DNA of 36,833 nucleotides. Origin: a bacterium (GTDB lineage Bacteria > Cyanobacteriota > Sericytochromatia > S15B-MN24 > VGJW01). Below, piece by piece: positions 9,401 through 17,006 of this stretch; within the stretch, counting starts at the first letter, position 1, and each line of letters opens with the position of its first letter. The position numbers and the translations under genes were made by a program. The stretch covers positions 1-36,833 of the forward strand of contig JAJXWQ010000036.1 of NCBI GenBank assembly GCA_021781555.1, in the 5' to 3' direction. Below the pieces are notes generated by a model. That model was not told where the DNA came from. It saw only the letters and a list, made by a program, of their open reading frames with translations, and searched no databases.

Positions 9401-9833
9401 GCGTGACCCAGGTCTGGCGCGTGGCCAGCTCGGCGATGGCGCCGCTCGAGAGTCCCGATTGCGCCAGCGGCACGATGGATACCGGGTAACTCTCGGTCCG
9501 GGACCAGATCAGGGTGTAGCGATCGCCGGGCCGCAAGGTCTTCTGGGCCAGCGCCTGCAACAGCCCGCTCAGCTGAGACATGGCGTCCTGGATCGCCCGC
9601 CCGTAATCGGTGGCGACCTCGAGCGTCCCCTGGTAAGCCGATTGCAGCGCTGGATCCGCACTACGCGGACTCGGCGCGCTCGCGTCGACGCCCGGAGGCG
9701 TCGGTTGGGGCTGCGCACCCTGGCCGGCGGCCATCTGCGTCGGCCAGGATTCGGCATGGGCAGAGGCCACCGCCATCGAGCCGGCCAGCATGGCTCCGAG
9801 CGCCAAGCGAGTCAGCACGCGCCTTGCGTTCAA
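6480..9833 (-). CDS. Giant coiled-coil protein with Cache-like sensor domain
   Basis: The TTG at 9833 is the best start: GGAGG lies five bases upstream, and it gives a clean signal peptide (MNARRVLTRLALGAMLAGSM, then VASAHA before the cut). Residues about 30-285 form an extracytoplasmic domain with Cache-like features (GQDGRCFLLDALGNVLNNPG near residue 180, then PDWFLVVQLP). A transmembrane helix follows at about 289-312 (GAGAVIALLAALAIATRRRW). The remaining ~800 residues are almost entirely heptad-rich, highly charged coiled coil. No methyl-accepting, kinase, cyclase or HAMP signature is evident. The architecture recalls a chemoreceptor, but the cytoplasmic part lacks a recognisable output domain. 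It may be a structural or scaffold protein at the cell pole or septum, or an unusual sensor. Confidence 0.8.
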   Translation of the reverse strand: MNARRVLTRLALGAMLAGSMAVASAHAESWPTQMAAGQGAQPQPTPPGVDASAPSPRSADPALQSAYQGTLEVATDYGRAIQDAMSQLSGLLQALAQKTLRPGDRYTLIWSRTESYPVSIVPLAQSGLSSGAIAELATRQTWVTLQDATTGKVVEAAVYDAKDRVVASVSVPLTKFTGPLDGFKVGQDGRCFLLDALGNVLNNPGGQILGVERKALMPMLTTDEGTLETHSYILSFARVAEPDWFLVVQLPKAEAAQGELTFPSDQEVRMELPLDPPQQIVADSDLGPVLTALGAGAVIALLAALAIATRRRWPGAASEPLSGQPLDPDLPADSFDLDDIDLDRPMPTDRDRLGKAARRWTSGIEEIPIHGDTPMAVANRVQMALRHQAKDQERMLGQLQHSLELTISDTREQVHEILGAHQGKLKALAAAFDQMRSQFDSQPDPAALSALVEDVKTKLFDNESDSRTAMSGVEKRLSTLTRKFSDLEDTLGKAVLDIQGRLSEDLFGRQDEINRTMEGLESRTREVLRQVTHDAANAKVEGSKAAQIATELEADFQELKGRLGAELDDIRRQAASDVASVRAQVAAMEDIRAELKNITSRFHEGQADWEDRARQVSRKVNEDIADMQQRIFDREGDVEKLRIVMDQAIDRIQRQSEDLESRRQRIERDMDNLKGKVFLQEEEAEKLTGHVEAKLTELFAAVASQADKFFHFEQLGGEFERRVTVSQAKLDAELDALHQWQQDTVNQFIGDLERRFSAHIGETERRATEAISQALSSTVARIAQLDAVREYGEGQLRKEIDELENRLKVLLSEAEDRQAAFRSELRAGQDRDEAKITELEDKVYRAEVRMAQERAGLEDRLVGEAQAEREKDLAALREEAAWQRYQEAETRQRELAAMRTELGSEMDALKGHQGQLEQAIGELARRMSGELAAARERDENVAIEVHQIASGVADLRNQMTQEAATTQDIFRRFEERMQSEASGLAELTGRTEQLVASALTALPDHPELIGLHRDIEHLSQEAYRTRADSEQFKDRVEESLRRMAEQHTEQYTKVTGLMQLVLKLYESARESDEQVTKVLSTHASKVEGLHQEILAIRSLVAAKPASSGVSGAPMPLL

Positions 9834-10095
9834 GAGAACCTCCAGGTGATTCTCGGTCCTGGCCATCCTGGCCCGATCGGGAACCAGTAACTCGATCCGG
9901 TCGGGCCCGAACGAGGGGATGGACCGAGCGAGATTGGCTAACGATGCCATTGCATGGCCGGGGATCGCCGCGATTGCCCACCAGATGCGGGCCAAAGCAG
10001 AGATGGGGGCTCAGGATGGCCACCAGGGCTCATTGTGCCCCAGGGCCCATCGATTACACAAGGAGATCGCTCACAGGCCCTCCGGCGACAGGCGC

Positions 10096-11727
10096 TCAGG
10101 TGGCCAGGGGTGCCTCCACGGGCCTGGCGCGCCGCGCCGGCTCGATCATCGATCCTGCATAAAGGAGCGTCGTGACGACGAGAAGCCCTTGGATCCCGAT
10201 GACGAAGGACAGGGTCTCCAGCATGCCGCCGACCATGGCTCCCAGGAGGTTGGACGCCAGTGCGGCGGAGCGATCCTGGCAGCGCGAGAAGGCCAGCGAG
10301 AAGGCCAGGCCCGCGAAGAAGATGGGCAGCCCCATCACCCATCCGGCCGCAAGCTCCTTGGGAAAGCTACCCAGTGCCGATAGCCAGTGGAGGGGAAAGA
10401 CGAGGTTGAGCAGGAGGGATGCGAAGAGGCCAATGTACACTGGCTTGAGGGCCGCGCCCTTGAGGCGGCCAGCCACGAGGTTGGCCGCCAACGCCATGAT
10501 CAGGATCGCCGAGATCACGAGGGCGTTGACCGTCCAGGTCGTTCCGAACAGGAGAGCGAGACTGCTGACATCCTTGGTCTCCAGCAGCATGAAGCCCGCC
10601 CCCAGGAAGAAGAACCGGGGATCCAGGGCCCGCGCACTCCTCGGGCGCAGGCGGCTTCCGATCAGCCACAACGTGCCCAGGACCCCGAACACGACCCAGT
10701 ACTGCAACGGGATCGATCGATCCTTGAGATAGAGGTACGGCCAGTCGTCCGTGGTGATGGCGACGGGATGGGCGGACCATTGCCGCACGGGCCCCATCTT
10801 CGCCATGGCCAGCAGGCGCGGATCGCGGGCGACGTGACCGAGGATCGTGCGCATGTCTCCGGTGATGAAGGCCGAGCCGCCGTATCCGCGTGGACTCGGT
10901 GGAACCTGCAGGCACAGGGGCTGGTAGCCGAAGGTCTGCCCGAGCATCTCGAAGATCCGCGCCCCGATGAACGGGTCCATCACCTGGAAGAACAGCGCCA
11001 TCTCCCCGTGCGGCGCGAGCAGACGACGCGCCTCCTTGAAGCTCTCGAGGGTGTAGACGTAGTTGTCGAGCCGGACGTTCGAGTAGCTCGACGACAAGGT
11101 GTGCGAATCCAGCAGGCCGAAGATGATGGTGTCATATCGATCGTGCGTCCGCTGGAAGAACGATCGTGCATCGTCGATGACGACCGTCACGCGCGGATCC
11201 GAGAACGGCTGCTCCGGGTGTAACCGCCGGCCGATGGCAATGATCGCGGGATCGATCTCGACGGCCGTCACGTGCGTTGCCCCATTACGCAGGGCCCCGG
11301 CCACGTCGTTCCCGGCCCCGGCTCCCACGACGAGCACGTTTCCGGGCCTGTCCTCGAACCGGTAGGGCAGGTTGTACTGGTCGTACGGGAGCTGAGCTGC
11401 GGGACGGTAGAACCACTCGTGGGCGCGGATGAAGCTCCTGGCATAGTTCACGATCTGCAGGTAGATCGTGGAGTTGACGTAGACCTGCTCTCCCCAGAGG
11501 TAGGCCTTGCCCTTGTCCATCAGCACCGTGGGTCGGACGGTGAGCTTCTGGTAGGGCGACCACAACACCCATTCTCGGCGGGGGTTCCAAGAGGTCACCA
11601 GGAAAAACGAAGAGCCGGCAACCAGGACGACCGCCGGGGCGACCAGCCACCGCGGCCGCAAAAACGGCAGGCAGGCCAGCCCTGCGATGGCGAACCAGAG
11701 GCCGGGACCCGTCGAGTACAGGGACAT
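10096..11727 (-). CDS. Spermidine-synthase-like membrane protein, C-terminal part (after in-frame TAG)
   Basis: This part carries a Rossmann-type spermidine synthase/methyltransferase-like domain. VLVVGAGAGNDVAGA is the nucleotide-binding glycine loop, TAVEIDPAIIAIG the acidic strand end, and VVIDDARSFF the next acidic motif. It is preceded by membrane segments and followed by several more (from about residue 330, QYWVVFGVLGTLWLIG onwards). Proteins with this fused arrangement are widespread, but their substrate is generally unknown. The first ATG in this open stretch is 11727, yet the frame stays open upstream to 11808 and encodes family-like sequence (AYGVNLAGSLAGIWLF). It joins directly, in the same frame, to the upstream piece at 11809-12252. 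Without the TAG the product would be 718 residues, so this half is unlikely to have evolved as a separate gene. Confidence 0.8.
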   Translation of the reverse strand: MSLYSTGPGLWFAIAGLACLPFLRPRWLVAPAVVLVAGSSFFLVTSWNPRREWVLWSPYQKLTVRPTVLMDKGKAYLWGEQVYVNSTIYLQIVNYARSFIRAHEWFYRPAAQLPYDQYNLPYRFEDRPGNVLVVGAGAGNDVAGALRNGATHVTAVEIDPAIIAIGRRLHPEQPFSDPRVTVVIDDARSFFQRTHDRYDTIIFGLLDSHTLSSSYSNVRLDNYVYTLESFKEARRLLAPHGEMALFFQVMDPFIGARIFEMLGQTFGYQPLCLQVPPSPRGYGGSAFITGDMRTILGHVARDPRLLAMAKMGPVRQWSAHPVAITTDDWPYLYLKDRSIPLQYWVVFGVLGTLWLIGSRLRPRSARALDPRFFFLGAGFMLLETKDVSSLALLFGTTWTVNALVISAILIMALAANLVAGRLKGAALKPVYIGLFASLLLNLVFPLHWLSALGSFPKELAAGWVMGLPIFFAGLAFSLAFSRCQDRSAALASNLLGAMVGGMLETLSFVIGIQGLLVVTTLLYAGSMIEPARRARPVEAPLAT

Positions 11728-11808
11728 GGCGTCGAAGAGCCAGATGCCGGCAAGGCTCCCCGCGAGGTTGACGCCATAGGCCCAAAGGGGGCGGTTTCCC
11801 GCGTTGAG

Positions 11809-12252
11809 CTAGCGCCCCAGCAGCTGCCCGAGCGGAATGAACATGGCGGTAAGACCGGCCAGGATGGCGATCAGCAGCATGATGCCGCCTGTCAGGAACT
11901 CAAGCCGCAAGCCGAGGGAGGCGTTGGGCTCGAAGCCCCAGACCTTGAAGCCGGTGCCGACACTCAGGTACCGGGTGATGGCCTGCGGATCGAACACACC
12001 GAGGTAGCTACCCTTGGAAACCAGCAGGGCAAAGACGAACAGGAGGCCCACCGTGACCATGGGCCAGATCCTGCGATTGGCCATCATCAGGCCCAGGCCC
12101 ATCCCCAGGAAGGCAAACAGCAAGACGAGGTTGTGGAAGTAGGCGAAGATTCTCAGCTCGGAGGAAAGCCAGCGGATCATCATCACTTCGAGGAAGAGGA
12201 GAAGAGCGCTCACTCCGAAGAGGGCACCGTCACGTCGCCATCGATCTTGCAT
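11809..12252 (-). CDS. Spermidine-synthase-like membrane protein, N-terminal part (ends at in-frame TAG)
   Basis: The 147-residue piece begins MQDRWRRDGALFGVSALLLF and continues LEVMMIRWLSSELRIFAYFH and FLGMGLGLMMANRR. These are the characteristic first membrane helices of large membrane-bound spermidine synthase-like proteins. It ends IPLGQLLGR followed by TAG at 11811-11809. The same reading frame continues without any shift into LNAGNRPLWAYGVNLAGS and then the C-terminal part. Only one nucleotide substitution separates this from an intact 719-codon gene. It could be a recent pseudogene, a sequencing error or readthrough. It is divergent from the AarF-like gene, with 66 bp between the two starts. 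Confidence 0.8.
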   Translation of the reverse strand: MQDRWRRDGALFGVSALLLFLEVMMIRWLSSELRIFAYFHNLVLLFAFLGMGLGLMMANRRIWPMVTVGLLFVFALLVSKGSYLGVFDPQAITRYLSVGTGFKVWGFEPNASLGLRLEFLTGGIMLLIAILAGLTAMFIPLGQLLGR

Positions 12253-12318
12253 CCCAAGAGCTTACGTCCTGCGGTCGTTCGCGCCAACCCCGCGAATGCG
12301 GGATAATGACGAGGTCAG

Positions 12319-14484
12319 ATGGACATCCTGACCTACGATCCCGCCGCCAACTCCGCCCGCCTCAGGCGCCATCTCGGCCTTGGCGTGCAGAGAGCATGGC
12401 GGATCGCCTGGCTGTTCGTGCGGTTCTTCCTCATGCAGTGGGCGTGTGCCAGGCGCTGGTTGCCGCACCGCGCAAGCGCAGCCGAGCGGGAACTCGCCTG
12501 CGCGCGGTTTCTGGCCCGGGGGCTGGTGGAGCTGGGGCCGACCTTCATCAAGGTGGGGCAGGCCTTGTCGACCCGGCCGGATCTCTTGCCCCTGCCTTAC
12601 GTCAAGGAGCTGACCCGGCTCCAGGATCGCGTGCCCGCTTTCGATACGCGCATCGCCCTCGCGACGATCGAGCGGGAGCTTGGCCAGCCGGTTGCGGACC
12701 TGTTTGCCGAGTTCGACACCGTACCGATATCCGCCGCCTCCATCGGGCAGGTCTACGGGGCGGTGACCTTCACGGGGGACCGGGTCGTGGTGAAGGTGCA
12801 GCGCCCTGGCTTGCCCTTCACCCTGTCCATCGATCTCGCCATCTTGCGCCTGATCGCCAGGGGGGTGGTCGCCCTGGTCGGCTTGCAGAAGCGGCGTCGC
12901 GGATCTGGCCGGGACCGCCTGGGCCAGAGACCGTCCGGGCAGTCCCTGGCCTGGCGCGGGGCCCTGTTCGCCAAGGACATGCCCTATGTCGCGATCGTCG
13001 ACCAGTTCGGCAGGAGCCTCTTCGATCAGACGGATTTCGTGGGCGAGGGCCACAACGCGGACCGCTTCCGATCCAACTTCGTCCACTTCGAGAAGGTGCG
13101 ATCGCCGAGGGTGTACTGGGATTACACGACCCGGTACGTGATCACCCTGGAGCGCATCGAGGGCGTCAAGTTCAACGACGTAGCAGGCATCGAGAAGATG
13201 GGCGTCGACTTCCACGACATCGTGCACCTCGGCGTGCGCGCCTTCATCAAGCAGTTGCTCGAGGACGGTTTCTTCCACGCCGACACCCACCCAGGCAACA
13301 TCCTGGTCACCGAGGACGCCGAGGTCGTCTACATCGACTGGGGAATGACGGACACCCTGGAGCGCGACGAGCAGCTCAAGCTGGTGGACATCTTCTTGCA
13401 CATGATGCGAGCCCAGTACGACCTGGTGGCCGAGGATCTGGTGGAGATCGAGATGTTCCCGCCCGATGTGGACTTCGGCATGCTGGTCCCGGTGCTGGCC
13501 GACGTCTACGAGTCGCAGCTCGGAAAGCACGGCCAGATCATGGGGATGAACGAGATTCTCGATCGGATCGGCGACGTGCTTTACCGGTATCCCTTCCGGC
13601 TGCCCGAGCGCTTCAGCTTCCTCATGCGGTCGGTCGGCACCATGGAAGGCGTGGTGCTCGAGACCTGGCCGACCTTCCGCTTCCTCGACGTGGGCATGCC
13701 CTATGCGGCCAAGCTGCTGCTCACCGTCGCCGATCCCCGGATCCGCACGCGGCTGGTCGCGGATCTGGTCAAGGATGGCCGCCTGGATACCAAACAGCTG
13801 GCCCAGACGCTCGAGCTGGCCTCGATCGAGCAAACCTTTGACCTGGCCGAGTTCCTCCCGGCCGGGCTCGACTGGCTGCTGTCGGAGGAGGGGGAGCCCC
13901 TGCGCGACGCCATCGGCCTGTCCCTGCAGGAGGGCGATCCGGGGCTGCTGGCACAGCTCGAGGCGGTGCTGGCCATCGCGCCCGTCCACTTGCGGCGCAT
14001 CCTCGACGATCTGCTCGAGGCCCTCGGCCCGATGCTGGCCCGCCACGGCAAGCAGATGCAGGCGATCTTCGACTGGACGGCCTATTACCTCTCGACGAGC
14101 GCGGGCCGCCAGCTGGCCGCGGAGCTCGGCGGAGCCGCCAGTGCGACCTTCGACGCCAGCTTGATCACCCGGATGGCCGATCTGGGCGAGCTGGCCCTGG
14201 CCGCCGAGGTCGACCTCAAGCCGCTGACACAGGCCATCGTGGGCCTGTTGCTGGCGCCGGAGGGCGAGGCCTGGCGTGACCTGGCGGTGGAGGTGGCACT
14301 GGGCGCGGAAGGCAGTGGGCGGATGCTGGGGTTCCTCCTGACGCTGGGCTCCCGCGACGGCGTGGGCCTCGATCTGATGGCCGGAGCCGCGGGTGCGGCC
14401 TTGCTCGCGGTGTCCCCGCGGGGGCGATCGATGCGACGCAAGGCGATCGACGTGCTGCGCCGCCGTATACTTAGATGGCCATGA
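12319..14484 (+). CDS. ABC1/AarF/UbiB-type atypical kinase-like protein
   Basis: This belongs to the UbiB family of atypical kinases/ATPases, linked in other bacteria to isoprenoid quinone and lipid metabolism. Diagnostic motifs are the KxGQ segment FIKVGQALSTRPDLLP (about residue 75), the Ala-rich nucleotide loop ISAASIGQVYGA (about 137), the VKVQRPG lysine (about 157), the catalytic loop HADTHPGN (about 320) and the metal-binding DWGM (about 340). The usual loop is HADPHPGN, so Thr replaces Pro here; DWGM replaces the commoner DFGM. The protein is long (721 residues): an Ala/Leu-rich C-terminal extension of about 250 residues follows the conserved domain. ATG is preceded by GAGG at 12311-12314. 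The stop overlaps the next gene, so the two are probably coupled. Confidence 0.92.
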   Translation: MDILTYDPAANSARLRRHLGLGVQRAWRIAWLFVRFFLMQWACARRWLPHRASAAERELACARFLARGLVELGPTFIKVGQALSTRPDLLPLPYVKELTRLQDRVPAFDTRIALATIERELGQPVADLFAEFDTVPISAASIGQVYGAVTFTGDRVVVKVQRPGLPFTLSIDLAILRLIARGVVALVGLQKRRRGSGRDRLGQRPSGQSLAWRGALFAKDMPYVAIVDQFGRSLFDQTDFVGEGHNADRFRSNFVHFEKVRSPRVYWDYTTRYVITLERIEGVKFNDVAGIEKMGVDFHDIVHLGVRAFIKQLLEDGFFHADTHPGNILVTEDAEVVYIDWGMTDTLERDEQLKLVDIFLHMMRAQYDLVAEDLVEIEMFPPDVDFGMLVPVLADVYESQLGKHGQIMGMNEILDRIGDVLYRYPFRLPERFSFLMRSVGTMEGVVLETWPTFRFLDVGMPYAAKLLLTVADPRIRTRLVADLVKDGRLDTKQLAQTLELASIEQTFDLAEFLPAGLDWLLSEEGEPLRDAIGLSLQEGDPGLLAQLEAVLAIAPVHLRRILDDLLEALGPMLARHGKQMQAIFDWTAYYLSTSAGRQLAAELGGAASATFDASLITRMADLGELALAAEVDLKPLTQAIVGLLLAPEGEAWRDLAVEVALGAEGSGRMLGFLLTLGSRDGVGLDLMAGAAGAALLAVSPRGRSMRRKAIDVLRRRILRWP

Positions 14485-14810
14485 GATTTCACATCGAATC
14501 GCTCGACGACCTGCGCCTCCTGACGGACGCGCTCCTGGCCACCTTGCCCGAGACCGAGGACGCCGACGTCGCCATTCTCGGCGAGTCGACGGACGGCACG
14601 GCGATCCAGGACATGGATCCCCTGGTCGACGACATCCTGAGGCAAGCCGAGGGCGCCGGGGGCGAGTCCTTCGACCTGGTCCTCGAGGGCGACGAAGAAA
14701 CTCGTTTGCTCGACGCGCTCGATCAGGAGATGGAGCGGCTGGCCGAGGCCGGAGACCTCTTCAAGGTGGGCGAGCTCCAGGCGGTGCTGCGGCAGCTGGG
14801 GCGAGGGTAG
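14475..14810 (+). CDS. Small acidic hypothetical protein
   Basis: I do not recognise this 111-residue (or 109-residue) product. It is strongly acidic, with helices such as LDDLRLLTDALLATLPETED and LLDALDQEMERLAEAGDLFK, and has no membrane segment or signal peptide. Two starts are possible. ATG 14475 overlaps the AarF-like gene by ten bases, while ATG 14481 gives the classic ATGA overlap with the stop at 14482-14484; the latter is at least as likely. Tight coupling to the AarF-like gene suggests a partner or regulator of that protein. The stop TAG at 14808-14810 lies directly beside a truncated copy of the CTAG-bounded repeat. Confidence 0.65.
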   Translation: MAMRFHIESLDDLRLLTDALLATLPETEDADVAILGESTDGTAIQDMDPLVDDILRQAEGAGGESFDLVLEGDEETRLLDALDQEMERLAEAGDLFKVGELQAVLRQLGRG

Positions 14811-14841
14811 TCGGGCCCCGTTCAAACTGCAAAAGGTCTAG
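14811..14841 (-). repeat. Truncated copy of the CTAG-bounded hairpin repeat
   Basis: On the minus strand this reads CTAG, then ACCTTTTGCAGTTTGAACGG and GGCCCGA, matching the first ~30 bases of the repeat at 3377. It fills the whole gap between two convergent genes. Its CTAG (14838-14841) provides the TAG stop of the minus-strand prepilin-like gene. The hairpin's second arm is missing. Confidence 0.85.
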
Positions 14842-15974
14842 TCGCGCAAGAGCAGCTCGTCGCGCAGGATCTCGAGTCCGGACGTCGGCCCGCTGTTCAT
14901 CTGCAGCCAGACCCCGATGCGCTTGAAACTCATCGGAGGGCCCGCCAGCTTCACCGGGACGGTACCCGAGAGCCCGGGCACGATCGCCTCGGTGGCCGGA
15001 AACGCGCAGATGAGCTTGCCCGCCTGCGCGCCCTCGCCGTCGAGGGTGAAGACGGCGCCAGGCGCGAAGTTCGTCTGCTCGGCCTGGATGGGGGACGGGT
15101 AATTGAAGGTCCAGACACCGGAAGCGCTACGCGAGTAGGTCAGGTTGTAGGTGTTGCCGAGGCCATCGGTCGAGGCAGCGGTCGCTCCCAGGATGTAGAA
15201 GGCCGGGAGGCCGACCGGGGTGTTGGCGGTGGCATGGTTGTCGGCGAAGCTGGCGGTGAACGTGGTGGCGCTGTCCACGCTCTTTACCACGACCAGCTCC
15301 GAGGCGGTATCGGTATCGATCGCCAGCGTCTGCCCCGCTACCATGTTGGTCGTCGTGCCGACCGTGGCCACCACCCCGGTTCCCGCGGCGACGCCGCCCG
15401 GTAGCACGGTCATTGGCCAGCTCACGAGCTGCCCGCCGGAATACCAGCTGCCGTTGAGCTGGATCGACACGAGGTCGGGCGAGTAGAAGGACATCGTGGC
15501 CACGGCGTCGGCCGGCGCCAGGGAAGTGGTGGCGCTGCCGTTGACCGAGAGCGTGAGCGTTCCCACGCCGGTGTGCGTCTGGGGCCCGGTCGGGGTGCCA
15601 GGATCGGGGTAGAAGTCGATCTCGCGGGTCTGGCCCAGGTTGGCATCCCAGAGCGCCAGCTGCCCGGGCATGATCTCGGGAACGGCGTTGGGGGCACTTC
15701 CGTGGGCGGAAGAGTCGCAGGTAAGAAACCCGTTCTGGCCGAAGATGGCGCCGAGCAACGCGTGCCCTTCGGCCGGCAGGGCCGCCTCGTCCTGGGCGGC
15801 CCGGAAATTCGCCTGCTCGACATTGAACAGGCCCATGAACGCCGCCAGAAAGATCGCAGCCACGGCCGTCGCCAGCACGGTCTCGAGCAGCGTGATGCCA
15901 TGCCGGAATACGCTGCGGGCGGGCCTGCCCGTCGACGATCCGCCGGGCCCATGGCCTTGCTGCACGGATCTCAT
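14838..15974 (-). CDS. Minor prepilin-like protein (PilW/PulJ-like)
   Basis: This is probably a minor pilin or pseudopilin that helps start pilus assembly. ATG 15974 gives a 378-residue precursor with a long leader of about 26 residues ending FRHG, then ITLLETVLATAVAAIFLAAF. The Gly at -1, Glu at +5 and hydrophobic helix form a class III signal with Ile at +1. The large Thr/Ser/Gly-rich C-terminal part is beta-rich in appearance, as in PilW-type minor pilins. Its start overlaps the previous gene's stop as ATGA, and it is the last gene of a three-gene minor-pilin operon. The TAG stop lies inside a CTAG-bounded repeat remnant. The assignment to PilW rather than PilJ-like proteins rests on gene order and size. 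Confidence 0.85.
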   Translation of the reverse strand: MRSVQQGHGPGGSSTGRPARSVFRHGITLLETVLATAVAAIFLAAFMGLFNVEQANFRAAQDEAALPAEGHALLGAIFGQNGFLTCDSSAHGSAPNAVPEIMPGQLALWDANLGQTREIDFYPDPGTPTGPQTHTGVGTLTLSVNGSATTSLAPADAVATMSFYSPDLVSIQLNGSWYSGGQLVSWPMTVLPGGVAAGTGVVATVGTTTNMVAGQTLAIDTDTASELVVVKSVDSATTFTASFADNHATANTPVGLPAFYILGATAASTDGLGNTYNLTYSRSASGVWTFNYPSPIQAEQTNFAPGAVFTLDGEGAQAGKLICAFPATEAIVPGLSGTVPVKLAGPPMSFKRIGVWLQMNSGPTSGLEILRDELLLRD

Positions 15975-16414
15975 TGTCGGCAGACCTCCACGGGAGGCGC
16001 ATAGACGGCGTGGGGGACCACGGCGCTCCCGCCGCTGAAGACGATGCTTGGCGAGGCCGCCTGGATCGGCTGGCCGTTGAAGTAGGCGCTGATCTGGTAG
16101 CACCACAAGCCACTGGCGATCTGCGTCGCGGCCGAACCTTTGACCTCGTAGACGTTCTGCGCCCCGGCGGACCCGGTGGCGTCCAGCCCGATCGGCGCGA
16201 TGAGCGGCGTGGCCGGAGGGTGGCTGGCTGGAGCCTCGATCGCCTGGATCTCGGCGTCGATCAGGGACTCGGCGATGGCCGGCTCTCCCATGGAATCCCG
16301 CAGGAAGGTGAGCTGGTCCGCGAGATGGTGCCCGATGGCGATGAGCGTGATCATCCCGATCATCAAGATGACCCCGGAAAAGGTCGTCTCGAGCAGCGAA
16401 AATCCTCGTCTCAT
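15971..16414 (-). CDS. Minor prepilin-like protein (PilV/GspI-like)
   Basis: The 147-residue precursor begins MRRG followed by FSLLETTFSGVILMIGMITL. This is a very short basic leader with Gly at -1, Phe at +1 and Glu at +5, then the hydrophobic helix of type IV pilin-like proteins. The globular part is short, with two Cys (LWCYQIS and the near-terminal VEVCRQ) that could form a disulfide. The start overlaps the upstream gene as ATGA (16411-16414), and its stop overlaps the next start the same way (15971-15974). This points to co-translation of the three proteins. Size and position resemble PilV or GspI. Confidence 0.87.
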   Translation of the reverse strand: MRRGFSLLETTFSGVILMIGMITLIAIGHHLADQLTFLRDSMGEPAIAESLIDAEIQAIEAPASHPPATPLIAPIGLDATGSAGAQNVYEVKGSAATQIASGLWCYQISAYFNGQPIQAASPSIVFSGGSAVVPHAVYAPPVEVCRQ

Positions 16415-16881
16415 CGCTCGGTCTCGAAGTACGAGCTGCAGGGCGTGCCCGGGGCGCCGGGACAGTTCAAGGTCGCCTGGAGATAGCGCGTGACCGACCC
16501 GGGCCAGTACAGGCCGCCCATCGAGGCCGTGACCACAACATTGAACGTGGGCGGAGCCGACGTGGTGAGCGTGATGGCGACGTTGTGCGCAGGCCAGTTC
16601 CAGGGCCAGGGCCAGGGCGGATCGCCGACCGATCCGCTGTCCGTGGCCTCCGGTGTCGGGATGTCGCTGTACGTCTGGCTCGACTGTGGGTTGGTCTTGG
16701 CCCACTCCTCTAGCCCCGACAGACACAGCGCGTAGGCCTGCTCGCCCAGGAACTCGCGCTCGGGGCCCTGCGCCGCGATCTGCGAGCTCAGCAGGCGAGT
16801 GACCGTAAGCATACCGACCGTCAGCGCGAGCACCAGGATCGCGCTGATGAGGATCGTGTTGCCCCTTTGGCGGCCAGCCAT
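16411..16881 (-). CDS. Minor pilin-like protein (PilX/GspK-like N-terminus)
   Basis: With ATG 16881 the 156-residue product starts MAGRQRG then NTILISAILVLALTVGMLTV. This is a basic leader with Gly before the likely cut and a hydrophobic helix. The residue after Gly is Asn rather than Phe and there is no Glu at +5, as is common in PilX/GspK-type minor components that cap the fibre. An in-frame ATG at 16947 would add 22 residues and make an unusually long leader, so 16881 is preferred. The middle is rich in Trp and Pro (PPWPWPWNWP), and there are three Cys beyond the helix. It is the first gene of the minor-pilin operon and diverges from the DUF4912 gene across about 216 bp. Confidence 0.75.
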   Translation of the reverse strand: MAGRQRGNTILISAILVLALTVGMLTVTRLLSSQIAAQGPEREFLGEQAYALCLSGLEEWAKTNPQSSQTYSDIPTPEATDSGSVGDPPWPWPWNWPAHNVAITLTTSAPPTFNVVVTASMGGLYWPGSVTRYLQATLNCPGAPGTPCSSYFETER

Positions 16882-17006
16882 GCCAATCGCCTTGTACCCG
16901 CGACACGAGGCACCCAGCAGGGTTGCGCCCTTCAAATCTCTCAACATCAGCTTTCCAGATCCGCTCAGGAGCTACCAACTTGTCTTACTGCGTCCTTGGT
17001 GGTAGC

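Noticed and set aside
6564-9890. A long open frame (over 1100 codons) on the plus strand opposite the coiled-coil gene
   Set aside because: It mirrors the codon pattern of the minus-strand gene in GC-rich DNA. The minus-strand product has a signal peptide, membrane helix, coiled coil and ribosome-binding site; the plus-strand one shows no family features.
11809-11811. Pyrrolysine or general TAG recoding
   Set aside because: Many genes in the window end with TAG, and no suppressor tRNA or pyl genes are seen.
12262-14046. A ~600-codon open frame on the minus strand opposite the AarF-like gene
   Set aside because: The plus strand encodes clear UbiB-family motifs; the opposite frame has biased, family-less composition.
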